A stretch of DNA of 64,000 nucleotides from Streptomyces luteolifulvus (GCF_008806595.1 NZ_VZRB01000035.1:23971-87970); one strand, 5' to 3'. Shown: positions 52,799 through 61,920, counted from the stretch's first letter. Notes: generated from the letters alone by a model not told the origin. Numbers and translations are program-made.

Positions 52799-54034
52799 AT
52801 GACGCAATCCGCACTGCACCAGATCCTGGACTACGCCAACCGCCCGAATCCGTACCCGATCTACGAAGAGCTGCGGAAGACGCCGGTGTTCCACGAGGAC
52901 GACGGGCCGTACGTCATCAGCACCTACTACGAGATCCGCAGCCTGCTGCACGATCCCCGGATCAGCTCCGACGCCCGCAATCTGACCTCGACCACCGGCG
53001 GCGGGCCGGCCGAGCCGCCCCAGGAGGAGAGCGCCCTGCCGCCGGGCTTCCTGAAGCTCGACCCGCCGGAACACGACCGGCTGCGACGCATGACGAACCG
53101 GCCCTTCGGCCCGCCGCACTCCCCCCACCGGGTCGACGGAATGCGCGAAGAGCTCCATGACATCGTCTCCGGCCTCATCGACGGCATCGGCGACACGGGC
53201 CGCATCGACCTGGTGGAACAGTTCTCGTATCCCTTCCCGGTGACGGTGATCTGCCGGCTGCTCGGGGTGCCCCGCGAGGACGAGGCGCGCTTCCACACCT
53301 GGGCGGACACCCTCGCCGCGAGCCTGGACCCCGACCCGGACGCGGATCCCGCCGGGCGGGGGAAGGAGGCGCACGACGCCCGTATGGAACTGGGCATGTA
53401 TCTGGCCGGCCTGATCGAGGAGCGCCGCAAGAACCCCGGCGAGGACATGCTCTCCCAGCTGGCGACGGCCAAGGGCGGGGACGGTCCGATGAGCACGATG
53501 GAACTGCTCAGCACCGCGGCGCTGCTGCTGATCGCGGGGCACGAGACCACCGTCAACCTCATCACCAACGGAATGCTGACCCTGCTGCGCCGTCCCGACG
53601 TCCTGCAACGGCTGCGCGAGGATCCGAAGCTGGCCGTGCCCCTCGTCGAAGAGCTCCTGCGCTTCGAGCCGCCGGTACAACTCCTGCCCCAGCGCACCAC
53701 TCTCGCCGACATCGAGGTCCGTGGCGTCACCATCCCGAAGGGCGCCTCGCTCTGGCTGGTCCTGGCGTCCGGCAACCGCGACCCGCAGCGCTTCGAGAAC
53801 CCGGACCGCTTCGACCCGGACCGCCGGGACATCCAGCACCTCGGCCTGGGCAGCGGCATCCACAGCTGTTTCGGCGCACCGCTCGCCCGGCTGGAGGCCC
53901 AGACCGCCCTGTCGGAGCTGGCCCGGCGGATGGAGAACCCCCGTCTGCTGGAGGACCCGCCCCCCTACCGGCAGAACGCCGTACTGCGCGGGCCCCGGCA
54001 TCTGCCCATCGCCTGCGACGGGATCCGTCCCTAG
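52799..54034 (+). CDS. Cytochrome P450
   Basis: 411 residues from ATG 52799, 25 bases after the reductase. I-helix AGHETT near 247, ExxR in EELLR near 284, haem-binding GSGIHSCFG with the ligand Cys near 357. Typical soluble bacterial CYP. With ferredoxin and reductase in the same operon it is self-sufficient for electrons. The substrate is unknown. The stop TAG (54032-54034) is made partly of element sequence, so the true C-terminus may have been slightly different. Confidence 0.94.
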   Translation: MTQSALHQILDYANRPNPYPIYEELRKTPVFHEDDGPYVISTYYEIRSLLHDPRISSDARNLTSTTGGGPAEPPQEESALPPGFLKLDPPEHDRLRRMTNRPFGPPHSPHRVDGMREELHDIVSGLIDGIGDTGRIDLVEQFSYPFPVTVICRLLGVPREDEARFHTWADTLAASLDPDPDADPAGRGKEAHDARMELGMYLAGLIEERRKNPGEDMLSQLATAKGGDGPMSTMELLSTAALLLIAGHETTVNLITNGMLTLLRRPDVLQRLREDPKLAVPLVEELLRFEPPVQLLPQRTTLADIEVRGVTIPKGASLWLVLASGNRDPQRFENPDRFDPDRRDIQHLGLGSGIHSCFGAPLARLEAQTALSELARRMENPRLLEDPPPYRQNAVLRGPRHLPIACDGIRP

Positions 54035-54218
54035 GGGGTGTCGTTTGGATCAGGCTGGCCGTGAGAAGCGGCGCCTATCAGCCAAGTCGAGCGGGGTGTG
54101 GTGCGTGCAGCTGCAAGGCGGAGGAGGGCGTCAACGCGGAGCGGTGGCAACCGACGACAACGCGGCAGATGTGCGTGCCACACCCCGCGACGCCGGCATG
54201 GTCCAAACGACACCCCCT
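54033..54218. mobile_element. 186-bp MITE-like element with 17-bp terminal inverted repeats
   Basis: AGGGGGTGTCGTTTGGA at 54033-54049 is repeated exactly inverted at 54202-54218. No gene lies inside. No target duplication was visible at the edges. It starts within the P450 stop codon. Probably a nonautonomous relative of an IS5-type element; matching transposase not in the window. Confidence 0.7.
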
Positions 54219-54247
54219 GGTCGGCCGGCCTGTGACAGTGAGCAGCC

Positions 54248-55006
54248 ATGGCAAGATCCGCGTCCATGAGGAGTGAACAAGCGGACCGGCCCGTCGCGCT
54301 GGTCACCGGGTCCACCTCCGGGATCGGGGAGGCCGTCGCCCGGAGGCTGGCGGCGGACGGCATGCGGGTCGTGGTGCACTCGCGACGCAGTGCGCAGGCC
54401 GGGGAGGCGCTGGCGGCGGAGCTCGGCGGGGCGTATGTGCGGGCCGACCTGGCGGTGGAGGACGAGGCCCGCGGGCTGGTCGAGGCGGCGCTCGGCCGGT
54501 ACGGGCGGCTGGACGTGCTCGTGAACAACGCGGGCATCAGCCGGCCGATCCCGCACGACGATCTGGCCGCGGCGACACCGGCGGACTGGCGACAGCTGCT
54601 GGAGGTGAACCTGATCGCGCCATGGGTGCTGTGCACGGCGGCACTGCCGACGCTGCGTCAATCCCCCGTGGGCGGAAGCATCGTGAACATCACCAGCCAT
54701 GCCGGGGTGCGGCCCAAGGGCTCGTCGGTGCCGTATGCGGCGAGCAAGGCCGCGCTGAACCACGTGACCCGGCTGCTCGCCGCCGCGCTCGCGCCCGAGG
54801 TGCGGGTCAACGCGGTGGCCCCGGGGCTGGTGGACACACCCATGACCAAGGACTGGGCCCACGCGCACGAAGTGTGGCGAAACCGCGCGCCCATGCGCCG
54901 CCCCGCCCAACCCGCGGACGTGGCCGACGTGGTGGCGTCGCTGATCGCCCACACCTATCTCACCGGAGAGGTCATCATGCTCGACGGCGGGCTGAACCTG
55001 ACCTGA
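54248..55006 (+). CDS. SDR oxidoreductase
   Basis: 252 residues from ATG 54248 (ATG 54266 is an alternative). TGSTSGIG near 20-27, NNAG near 95, YAASKAAL near 165 and GGLNLT at the end. A 3-oxoacyl-ACP reductase-like member with unknown substrate. Downstream of the MITE-like element, convergent with the GNAT gene. Confidence 0.88.
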   Translation: MARSASMRSEQADRPVALVTGSTSGIGEAVARRLAADGMRVVVHSRRSAQAGEALAAELGGAYVRADLAVEDEARGLVEAALGRYGRLDVLVNNAGISRPIPHDDLAAATPADWRQLLEVNLIAPWVLCTAALPTLRQSPVGGSIVNITSHAGVRPKGSSVPYAASKAALNHVTRLLAAALAPEVRVNAVAPGLVDTPMTKDWAHAHEVWRNRAPMRRPAQPADVADVVASLIAHTYLTGEVIMLDGGLNLT

Positions 55007-55042
55007 GCACCAGGCCCGAGGGTCAGCCCAGATCGAGCCGCA

Positions 55043-55594
55043 TCAGGATCCGGGGTGGCCGGCCAGCACCGAGGTGGTGTCGGCGGCGTGGGTGAATCCG
55101 GCGCGTTCGAAGTTCTTCCGGATCCCGGCGTACGCCATCGTCATGTCGACCCGCGCGTCTCCGTTGTCGAGGGGGTACGCCTCGATCACCGGTGCGCCGT
55201 GGGCGCGGGCGAACTCGACCGCACCGGCGATGAGAGCGTGCGAGATGCCCTGCTTGCGGTGACCGGGCCGTACGCGGATGCACCACAGGGACCAGACCGG
55301 GAGGTCGTCGATGTGCGGGATCTTGCGGCTGTGCGCGAAGGAGGTGTCCGAGCGCGGAGCCACGGCGGCCCAGCCGACCGGCTCGTCGCCGTCGTAGGCA
55401 AGGACCCCCGGAGGGGGTTGCGACCGGCACAGTTCGGCGACGTACTCACCACGGGCCGGGCCCCGGAGCTCGTTGTTGAGCTTCGACGGGATCCGGTAGC
55501 TCAGGCACCAGCAGACGTTGGAGTCGGGCGACTTCGGACCGAGCAGGGCGTGGACGTCGTCGAAGACCGAAGCCGGCCGCACTTCGATGGTCAT
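55043..55594 (-). CDS. GNAT-family N-acetyltransferase
   Basis: 183 residues from ATG 55594. The acetyl-CoA-binding strand-loop is LWCIRVRPGHRKQGISHALI near 103-122 (R/Q-x-x-G-x-G/A type). The start CWCLSYRIPS has two Cys. Acetyl-acceptor unknown. Single gene. Confidence 0.85.
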   Translation of the reverse strand: MTIEVRPASVFDDVHALLGPKSPDSNVCWCLSYRIPSKLNNELRGPARGEYVAELCRSQPPPGVLAYDGDEPVGWAAVAPRSDTSFAHSRKIPHIDDLPVWSLWCIRVRPGHRKQGISHALIAGAVEFARAHGAPVIEAYPLDNGDARVDMTMAYAGIRKNFERAGFTHAADTTSVLAGHPGS

Positions 55595-55638
55595 GGCACC
55601 ACCCTGTCACGGCGCGTACGGCGACGCTGCCGCCTTGA

Positions 55639-56310
55639 TCAGGCGAGAGGCTCCAGTCGTACGCAGCACCGGCCGGGCGTAGGGGCCAAAGACGCCGCAA
55701 GCCCGGTCTCGCCCAGCCCGTGGAGGACACCGCGCAGCAGATGCAGGTTCATCCCGCACACGGTCTCGGTGTGCTCCCGGGCCAGAGCGTGGAAGGGGCA
55801 GTTGACCAGCACGATGACGCCTTCCTCGTGCCGCGGCTCGAAGCCGTACAGCTCAAGCACACCGAACAGGTTCGCGTCCCGCTGGCCGCCCAGCCGAGTG
55901 CCGAGCTCTTCGGCCGTGCGGTGCAGCACGTCCCGCACCGGCGCACCGGTTGCGCCGGACTCCTCCACGGCCCGGGCAAGGAGCTGTCCGGCCAGCTCGT
56001 AGCGGCGGTCCGGGAGGCTGACCGCGACCTGCTTCGTCGAGCGCCGGTACAGCTTGGCCGGCCTGCCGGCCCCCGGGCCCGCCCGTCCGCTGCGACGCTC
56101 GTAGACGACGTCGAGCAGTGATTCCTCGGCGAGCCGGTCGAGATGGAACGCCGCGGTCTGGCGAGCCAGGCCCAGGGCGGCGGCCGCCTCGTCCCGGCTG
56201 ACGGGTGCCGGCTGGCGCACCACATGGTCGTACAGCCGTCTGCGCGTCGGCTCGTCCAGGGCTGCGATGGCGGAGACGTCGGTGTCGCGTGCTTCGTTCG
56301 TGGCGTCCAC
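55639..56310 (-). CDS. SufR-like winged-helix regulator with cysteine cluster
   Basis: 223 residues from GTG 56310; ATGs further upstream are in frame but have no ribosome site. Winged HTH with AAALGLARQTAAFHLDRL near 40-57. A C-terminal cluster NCPFHALAREH ... VCGMN ... RCCV has Cys spaced much like the Fe-S-binding Cys of SufR. Probably senses iron-sulfur status, redox or NO, but the cluster is not demonstrated. Divergent from the DoxX-like gene, whose promoter carries a palindrome. Confidence 0.8.
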   Translation of the reverse strand: MDATNEARDTDVSAIAALDEPTRRRLYDHVVRQPAPVSRDEAAAALGLARQTAAFHLDRLAEESLLDVVYERRSGRAGPGAGRPAKLYRRSTKQVAVSLPDRRYELAGQLLARAVEESGATGAPVRDVLHRTAEELGTRLGGQRDANLFGVLELYGFEPRHEEGVIVLVNCPFHALAREHTETVCGMNLHLLRGVLHGLGETGLAASLAPTPGRCCVRLEPLA

Positions 56311-56335
56311 GGCACCAGTGTAAAACCCATGGCCA

Positions 56336-56389
56336 TTGACTAAAGAAGAAATCCGCGCTTCTATCGTTAATGAGAGTTGTCGATAGAAG
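56336..56389 (+). promoter_or_regulatory. Promoter of the DoxX-like gene with overlapping inverted repeat
   Basis: A -35-like TTGACT (56336-56341) and -10-like TTCTAT (56359-56364) are 17 bases apart. The inverted repeat CTTCTATCG (56358-56366) and CGATAGAAG (56381-56389), with 14 bases between, covers the -10 region. A bound repressor would block transcription; the divergent SufR-like protein is the obvious candidate. Confidence 0.6.
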
Positions 56390-56401
56390 GAGAGGTCGGC
56401 C

Positions 56402-56836
56402 ATGTCCTCAGTGACCACACGCGCCACGTCCGCGGACTCCAGGCATACGCTGCTCGGCGATCCCGGCTACCAGGCGTTCCTGATCCTGCGCACCGGCTTC
56501 GCCGTGGCGCCGATCCTCTTCGGGCTGGACAAGTTCGCCAACCTGCTCGTGGACTGGCCCGCCTACCTCGCGCCGTGGATCAACGACATCGTCCCCGGCA
56601 GCGCCCAGACGGCCATGTACGTGGTCGGCGTGATCGAAATCGTGGCAGGCGTCGCCGTGGCCCTCGCTCCGCGCTTCGGAGCCTGGCTGGTGGCCGGCTG
56701 GCTGGCGGGCATCATCATCAACCTCCTGACGATCCCCGACTATTACGACATCGCGCTGCGCGACTTCGGTCTGCTCCTCGGTGCGGTCGCCCTCGCGCGG
56801 CTCGCGGCGCGCTATCAGGGCACGCGGGAGCATTGA
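56402..56836 (+). CDS. DoxX-like membrane protein
   Basis: 144 residues from ATG 56402, GGAGAGG upstream. Four membrane segments (about 25-43, 65-85, 88-108, 115-133). Fits the DoxX/DUF4386-like small quinone-related membrane group. Function unknown. Divergent from the Fe-S-like regulator, suggesting redox stress. Confidence 0.75.
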   Translation: MSSVTTRATSADSRHTLLGDPGYQAFLILRTGFAVAPILFGLDKFANLLVDWPAYLAPWINDIVPGSAQTAMYVVGVIEIVAGVAVALAPRFGAWLVAGWLAGIIINLLTIPDYYDIALRDFGLLLGAVALARLAARYQGTREH

Positions 56837-56981
56837 CCGGGCGCGGACCACAACGGGAGTGAGCGCTCGGCCGGGCGGGCAGAGGGCGGTGGTGTGGACG
56901 CCGGCCCATCGGGGTACGCGGTGGCACGTGAGATGCACGCCGCACCGTCTTCTGCCCGGTGCCGTGAGAAAGAAGAAGCAC

Positions 56982-57626
56982 ATGCAGTTCCGTGACCGCA
57001 AGCAGGCGGGACAGGAACTGGCGGAACGGCTGCGGATCCTGCAGGAGAAAGGGGCGCTTCCGCATCCCGTGGTGCTCGCCCTGCCCCGCGGCGGAGTCGC
57101 GGTCGCCCGCGAAGTCGCGTCGGTGCTTCAGGCCCCCCTCGATGTGCTGGTCGTACGGAAGATCGGCGCCCCCTTCCATGAGGAGTTCGGTGTCGGCGCG
57201 ATCGCGGGTGACGATCCTCCCCTCTTCGACGAGCGGACCCTGGACCGGCTGGGCATGAGCGTGGCGTCCCTCGCGGACGTGGTGGAACGCGAACGGAAGG
57301 AACTGCGGCGCCGCGAGGAGCACTACCGGCAGGGGCGGCCGGCGCCGGAGTTGCGCGGCCGGACCGTGATCGTCGTCGACGACGGACTGGCGACCGGTTC
57401 CACGGCACGGGCCGCCTTGCGCGCCGTACGGCATCAGGCACCCGAGCGGGTGGTCCTGGCCGTGCCGGTCAGCTCACCGGAGGCGGCCGATCTGATGAGG
57501 GAAGAGGCTGACGAGGTGGTCTGCCTCCACCGGCCGAGGGGGTTCATGGCCGTCGGCGAGTGGTACGAGGATTTCGCTCAGCTGACGGACACCGATGTCC
57601 TGGAGGCGCTGCACGACGATCGGTGA
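56982..57626 (+). CDS. Phosphoribosyltransferase-fold protein
   Basis: 214 residues from ATG 56982. The PRPP motif VIVVDDGLATGSTARAA is near 127-143. The N-terminal LALPRGGVAVAREVA region fits the same family, usually paired with dienelactone hydrolase-like or universal stress proteins. The nucleobase specificity is unknown; some members are not transferases. Convergent with the CapA gene after 18 bases. Confidence 0.85.
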   Translation: MQFRDRKQAGQELAERLRILQEKGALPHPVVLALPRGGVAVAREVASVLQAPLDVLVVRKIGAPFHEEFGVGAIAGDDPPLFDERTLDRLGMSVASLADVVERERKELRRREEHYRQGRPAPELRGRTVIVVDDGLATGSTARAALRAVRHQAPERVVLAVPVSSPEAADLMREEADEVVCLHRPRGFMAVGEWYEDFAQLTDTDVLEALHDDR

Positions 57627-57644
57627 GCGGGCCTGCCGGGCAGC

Positions 57645-58772
57645 TCATTCGTAGGTGTCGGCGGCGGCGGACTTCTCGCACGAGAGCGTCCCGTCGGGCT
57701 TCTGGCCGACGCGCACACCGTCGCTGATGCGGTCGAGGGTGGTGCACAGCCACGCACGGTCCTCGTCCGGGGCGGGCTCCAGGCGCATACGGCGGGCCTG
57801 GAGCGGAACCATGTCCAGGCCGACCAGGCGGCCCGAGTCCGCCGCCACCGTGACGAGGTAGGCGATCCGGAGGTCGTCGCGGTACTCGGCGTAGCCCGCG
57901 ATGCCCTCGTAGTCGTCGATGAAGTCGCCGCAGCCGTGGAGGATCAGCCGGTCCCGGTAGACCTCGACGGGGCGTGGATGGTGCGAGGAGTGCCCGTGGA
58001 CGATGTCGACTCCGCCGTCCACCAGGGTGTGTCCGAAGCGGAGTTGATCCTGGGGAACGCGGTAGCCCCAGTTGGACCCCCAGTGGACGGACACGACCAC
58101 GATGTCGCCCGGCCGCCTCTGCTGCCGCACACGCCGGACCACCGTGGCGGCGGAATCGGCCGACAGGTCGGGAACGTACGCGACCCCCGGCAGATCGGCG
58201 CTCGCCGCCCAGCCGTGCGGGACGCCACTGGACGGTGTCCCGAGGGCGAAGACCAGTACGCGGCCCCCGGCCGGGAGGGGAACCGCGATGGGTGCACACG
58301 CCTCGTCGGCGCTCCGTCCCGCACCCGCTGCCCGCAGCCCCGCGCCGTTCAGCGCATCCAGCGTCTCCTCCAGACCCGCGCGGCCGAAGTCCAGCACATG
58401 GTTGTTGGCCAGGACGCAGACGTCGGGACCGGCCACCGCCAGAGCGGGGAGGTTGGCCGGGTGCATGCGGTAGTGGACCGCCTTGGCGGGAGCGAACGCG
58501 CCGCTGCGTGTCACGGCCGTCTCCAGATTGACGATACGGACGTCCGGGGCGGCTTCCTCCAGCACCCGCAGCGCGTCGCCCCACGGCCAGGACGGAGCGA
58601 CCGGCGCCGGAATCGGCCCGTTGGCCGACTCCGCCAGACGCACGTAGGTCAGGGCGTCCCGGACGTAGCCCTCCCGCAGCGCCGGATCCCCGGGCCGCTC
58701 CAGGATCTGATCGACACCGCGCCCGAGCATCACATCGCCGCAGACGAACAGCGTCACCACGCCCTCGGCCAT
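57645..58772 (-). CDS. CapA/PgsA-like metallophosphoesterase-fold protein
   Basis: 375 residues from ATG 58772. FVCGDVMLGRGVDQ near 9-22, VNLETAVT, NNHVLDFGRAG and HGHSSHHPRPVE are the family metal-binding motifs. No membrane anchor seen, unlike the polyglutamate capsule proteins, so the process is uncertain. Related proteins appear in oxidised-polyphosphate and lipid metabolism contexts. Confidence 0.82.
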   Translation of the reverse strand: MAEGVVTLFVCGDVMLGRGVDQILERPGDPALREGYVRDALTYVRLAESANGPIPAPVAPSWPWGDALRVLEEAAPDVRIVNLETAVTRSGAFAPAKAVHYRMHPANLPALAVAGPDVCVLANNHVLDFGRAGLEETLDALNGAGLRAAGAGRSADEACAPIAVPLPAGGRVLVFALGTPSSGVPHGWAASADLPGVAYVPDLSADSAATVVRRVRQQRRPGDIVVVSVHWGSNWGYRVPQDQLRFGHTLVDGGVDIVHGHSSHHPRPVEVYRDRLILHGCGDFIDDYEGIAGYAEYRDDLRIAYLVTVAADSGRLVGLDMVPLQARRMRLEPAPDEDRAWLCTTLDRISDGVRVGQKPDGTLSCEKSAAADTYE

Positions 58773-58832
58773 ACCCCCACCCTAGGAGCCGCCTGTCACG
58801 GTGGCCGATGGTCTGCTGGGGAGTTGGGGGTG

Positions 58833-59066
58833 TCAGAGACCGACGGAGATGGCCCATCGGGTGAGTTCGGCGGTGGTGTTGATGTTGAGCTTGGTGCGGA
58901 TACGGCGGAGGTAGGCGTCGATCGTGTGCGGGGAGAGCCCCATCTGGCGGGCGGCCTGGAGGTAGGTGCAGCCGGAGGCGATGTGGTGGAGGGTTTCCAA
59001 CTCGCGGGGGGCCAGTGCGGGGGTGGGAGCTTCGGTGTGCGTGGTGGGGGTGGGAGTGAGGCTCAT
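58833..59066 (-). CDS. Stand-alone LuxR-type HTH protein
   Basis: 77 residues from ATG 59066, with GGAGAC upstream (GTG 59099 would add 11 residues). The LuxR HTH covers most of the protein: SGCTYLQAARQMGLSPHTID near 30-50 then AYLRRIRTKLN. No receiver domain, so not a classical response regulator. Divergent from the second SpoIIE phosphatase. Confidence 0.75.
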   Translation of the reverse strand: MSLTPTPTTHTEAPTPALAPRELETLHHIASGCTYLQAARQMGLSPHTIDAYLRRIRTKLNINTTAELTRWAISVGL

Positions 59067-59372
59067 GGGATGTCTCCGCCGGATCGGCTCGGTCGTCACT
59101 GCTCACACCGTCGGAAGCAGAGGGCAAATGCCGTATTGAGGCTGTTTGTCCGCTTTTAAGAATGCTGTCTGGGTGACGTCATGCCCGTGTCCGCCGACTG
59201 TCACAGGCCTGTCACAGGCCAAGATCAGCCGGTTGCGGTTCGTGAGAACGGGCACCCCGATGCGCGTTCAGGGCGCGAGCCGGCCAGGGGGACGTCGGGT
59301 TGGTGCTCGGCGCTCGTGAGGATCATGCTGGTGAGGGGGGCCCGGCCGTGCGGGTTGGCGAAGGGCTGATGA
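59067..59372. other. Divergent promoter region with direct repeat and palindrome
   Basis: TGTCACAGGCC is present twice in tandem (59199-59209 and 59210-59220), and GGCCTG-TCA-CAGGCC (59206-59220) is a perfect six-bp inverted repeat. A likely regulator site between the LuxR gene and the SpoIIE phosphatase. The rest of the gap looks like promoter DNA. Confidence 0.5.
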
Positions 59373-61832
59373 GTGATGATGGACCGTTTTCCCTCTCCTC
59401 CCGGTGAGCAGGCGCCGACGGGCGCCGCGACGGGGCCGGCGTACACGGCTTCGGCGATGGTCGACGAACGCGGCATGGTGACGGGATGGAGCGAGGGGGC
59501 CCGTCGGCTTCTGGGCTATGTGTCCTCCCAGGTGGTGGGGCATCCGGCCGCGCGGCTGCTGGCCGAGGGGATCGCGGATGCGGGCGAGGGCATGTGGCGG
59601 GGTGCGGCCGGGGGACGGCGGTGGAGCGGCACCGTGGTGCTGCGGCACCGGGACGGTCGCCGCCTGGAGCGCCGGCTGCTCGCACACCGCCGCAGGCCGG
59701 GCGGCCGCCACACGGAGTGGCTGGTGGTGTCCGCCGTGGCGGGCGAGCCGGACCCGCCCGCCGGTGGTGCGGGATCGCTGACTGCCGAGGGGCTGGGGGA
59801 GTGGGTGTTCCGTCAGTCGCCCAGCCTGCTGGCGGTCTTCGACACAGGCCTGCGGCTGGTGCGGGCGAATGCGGGCATGCAACGGGCCTTGTCGCTGTCC
59901 GAGGAGGAGATGCGAGGGCTGCGGCTGCCGGAGATCGCACCCGATCCGGTGAGCGATCAGGCCGAGGCGGCCATGCGTCTGGTGGTGGCCGGCAACGAGG
60001 TGCAGGAAATGGAGGCGTGCGTCGGCCCCGCGGGTGTCGGTGCGGAGTACGGCTGGCCGGCGTCGCTCGCTCCCCTGAAGGATGCCGGCGGGCGGGTGCG
60101 AGCGGTGTGTCTGGCGGCGCATCATCCGCTCCCCGGCCAGCTCGCGGGGCAGCGGATGCAGTGGCTGGACGAGGCGAAAACCCGTATCGGCACCACTTCG
60201 GACGTGCAGCGCACCGCGCAGGAGCTGACCGACGTCGCCGTACCCCGTCTTGCGGACTTCGCCGCCGTGGACCTGCTGCCGGACGTCCCCCGGCGAGGCG
60301 ATGACGAGCCTTCCGTCCCCGCGGCCGTGCCGCTCACACTGCGCCGCACCGCCGTCGCCTCGGTCGTCGGGGCGGGCCCCGAGGTGGGGGAGTCGCTGCG
60401 CTATCCGGCCCTCTCGCCGGTGACCCGGTGCGTGGCCGAGGGCCGCGGCGCGGTGTACGGGGCGGGCGATCCGGCCGTTGCCGCCTGGGCGGAGCAGGAC
60501 CGTCAGGCCGTCTGGCTGCGCGAGTCGGAGGTGCATTCGGTGATGGTGGTGCCCGTGCGGGGCCAGGACGGCGTCACGCTCGGTACGGCGCTGCTGGGCC
60601 GCCACCGGCGCCGGGAGCCCTTCGATGCCGGGGACCTGGCCGCGGCGGAGGAACTGACCTTCCGTGCGGGCGTCGCCATGCACGCCGCGCGCCGTCCGGC
60701 CCGGGAGCACACCACGACGATGACGCTCCAGCGCAGTCTGCTGCCGCAGACGCTGCCGGACCAGCAGGCGTTGGACATCGCCACCCGCTATCTGCCGGCC
60801 GGCGGACGCGCCGGGGTGGGCGGTGACTGGTTCGACGTCATCCCGCTGTCGGGGACGCGGGTTGCTCTGGTGGTGGGCGACGTCGTCGGTCACGGTATCC
60901 GGGCGTCGGCCACCATGGGCCGGGTACGGACCGCGGTGCGGACCCTGGCCGATGTCGATCTGCCGCCGGACGAACTGCTCACCCACCTCGACGACCTGGT
61001 CATCCACCTGTCGGCGGAGGAAAGCGGCGCGGAAGGCGCGGCCGAGAGCGCCGGGGGCATCGGCACGACCTGCCTGTACGCGGTCTACGACCCCGTCTCC
61101 CGGGGCCTGAGCCTGGCCCGGGCCGGGCATCCCCCGCCCGCGGTGGTGACCCCGGACGGTGCGGTCCGCTTCCTGGATGTGCCGCCCGGCCCGCCGCTGG
61201 GCCTGGGCGGACTGCCGTTCGAGACGTTCGAGACCGAACTGCCCGCCGGCAGCCTGCTCGCGCTGTACACCGACGGTCTGCTCGCGGCCCGCGAGCACGA
61301 CATCGACGAGGCACTGGACCAGATGTTCAGGGCACTGGCCCGCCCCGCGGGCACACTGGACGCGGTCTGCGACCGGATCCTGACCTCCATGCTCGCCCAC
61401 CGGCCCGACGACGACATCGCCCTGCTCGTCGCCCGCACCCGCTCCCTCGACTCGGGCCGCGTCGCGACCTGGGACGTGGCCTTCGACCCCTCCGCAGTTG
61501 CCCGGGCACGCCAGCAGGCCACCGAGCAGCTCACCGCCTGGCAGCTGGACGAGGCCTCGTTCATCACCGAGCTCGTGGTCAGCGAACTCGTCACCAACGC
61601 CATCCGCTACGGCCGCCCGCCGGTCCGGCTGCGCCTGATCCACGCCGGCACCACCCTCATCTGCGAGGTCTACGACTCCGCCGGCACCGCCCCCCACATG
61701 CGCCGTGCCCGCGTCTTCGACGAGGGAGGCCGGGGCCTGCTGCTGGTCGGCCAGCTCGCCCAGCGCTGGGGCTCACGGCACACCGTCGCCGGGAAGACCG
61801 TGTGGGCGGAGCAATTCCTTGACCCGGACTGA
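59373..61832 (+). CDS. PAS-GAF-SpoIIE phosphatase with HATPase domain, second copy
   Basis: 819 residues from GTG 59373; ATG at 59376 and 59379 are close alternatives. Domain order as in the protein at 22.8 kb: PAS-like (about 25-100 and 140-260), GAF (about 270-445), SpoIIE phosphatase with GGDWFDVIP near 482 and GDVVGHG, HATPase_c with SELVTNAIRYG near 735. Here YTDGLL (about 632) retains the metal-binding Asp. Likely dephosphorylates an anti-anti-sigma factor. Paralogue of the other. Confidence 0.88.
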   Translation: MMMDRFPSPPGEQAPTGAATGPAYTASAMVDERGMVTGWSEGARRLLGYVSSQVVGHPAARLLAEGIADAGEGMWRGAAGGRRWSGTVVLRHRDGRRLERRLLAHRRRPGGRHTEWLVVSAVAGEPDPPAGGAGSLTAEGLGEWVFRQSPSLLAVFDTGLRLVRANAGMQRALSLSEEEMRGLRLPEIAPDPVSDQAEAAMRLVVAGNEVQEMEACVGPAGVGAEYGWPASLAPLKDAGGRVRAVCLAAHHPLPGQLAGQRMQWLDEAKTRIGTTSDVQRTAQELTDVAVPRLADFAAVDLLPDVPRRGDDEPSVPAAVPLTLRRTAVASVVGAGPEVGESLRYPALSPVTRCVAEGRGAVYGAGDPAVAAWAEQDRQAVWLRESEVHSVMVVPVRGQDGVTLGTALLGRHRRREPFDAGDLAAAEELTFRAGVAMHAARRPAREHTTTMTLQRSLLPQTLPDQQALDIATRYLPAGGRAGVGGDWFDVIPLSGTRVALVVGDVVGHGIRASATMGRVRTAVRTLADVDLPPDELLTHLDDLVIHLSAEESGAEGAAESAGGIGTTCLYAVYDPVSRGLSLARAGHPPPAVVTPDGAVRFLDVPPGPPLGLGGLPFETFETELPAGSLLALYTDGLLAAREHDIDEALDQMFRALARPAGTLDAVCDRILTSMLAHRPDDDIALLVARTRSLDSGRVATWDVAFDPSAVARARQQATEQLTAWQLDEASFITELVVSELVTNAIRYGRPPVRLRLIHAGTTLICEVYDSAGTAPHMRRARVFDEGGRGLLLVGQLAQRWGSRHTVAGKTVWAEQFLDPD

Positions 61833-61920
61833 CCCCCGACTGAGCGGACTTACCGGACTGACGGGACCGGCGCGGCGGCCGACGAGCGGGTGGCAGTGCC
61901 CGGTGGTCCGACCGTGCAGG

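Noticed and set aside
54028..54224. Target-site duplication of the MITE-like element
   Set aside because: Flanking bases on the two sides do not match, so none can be claimed.
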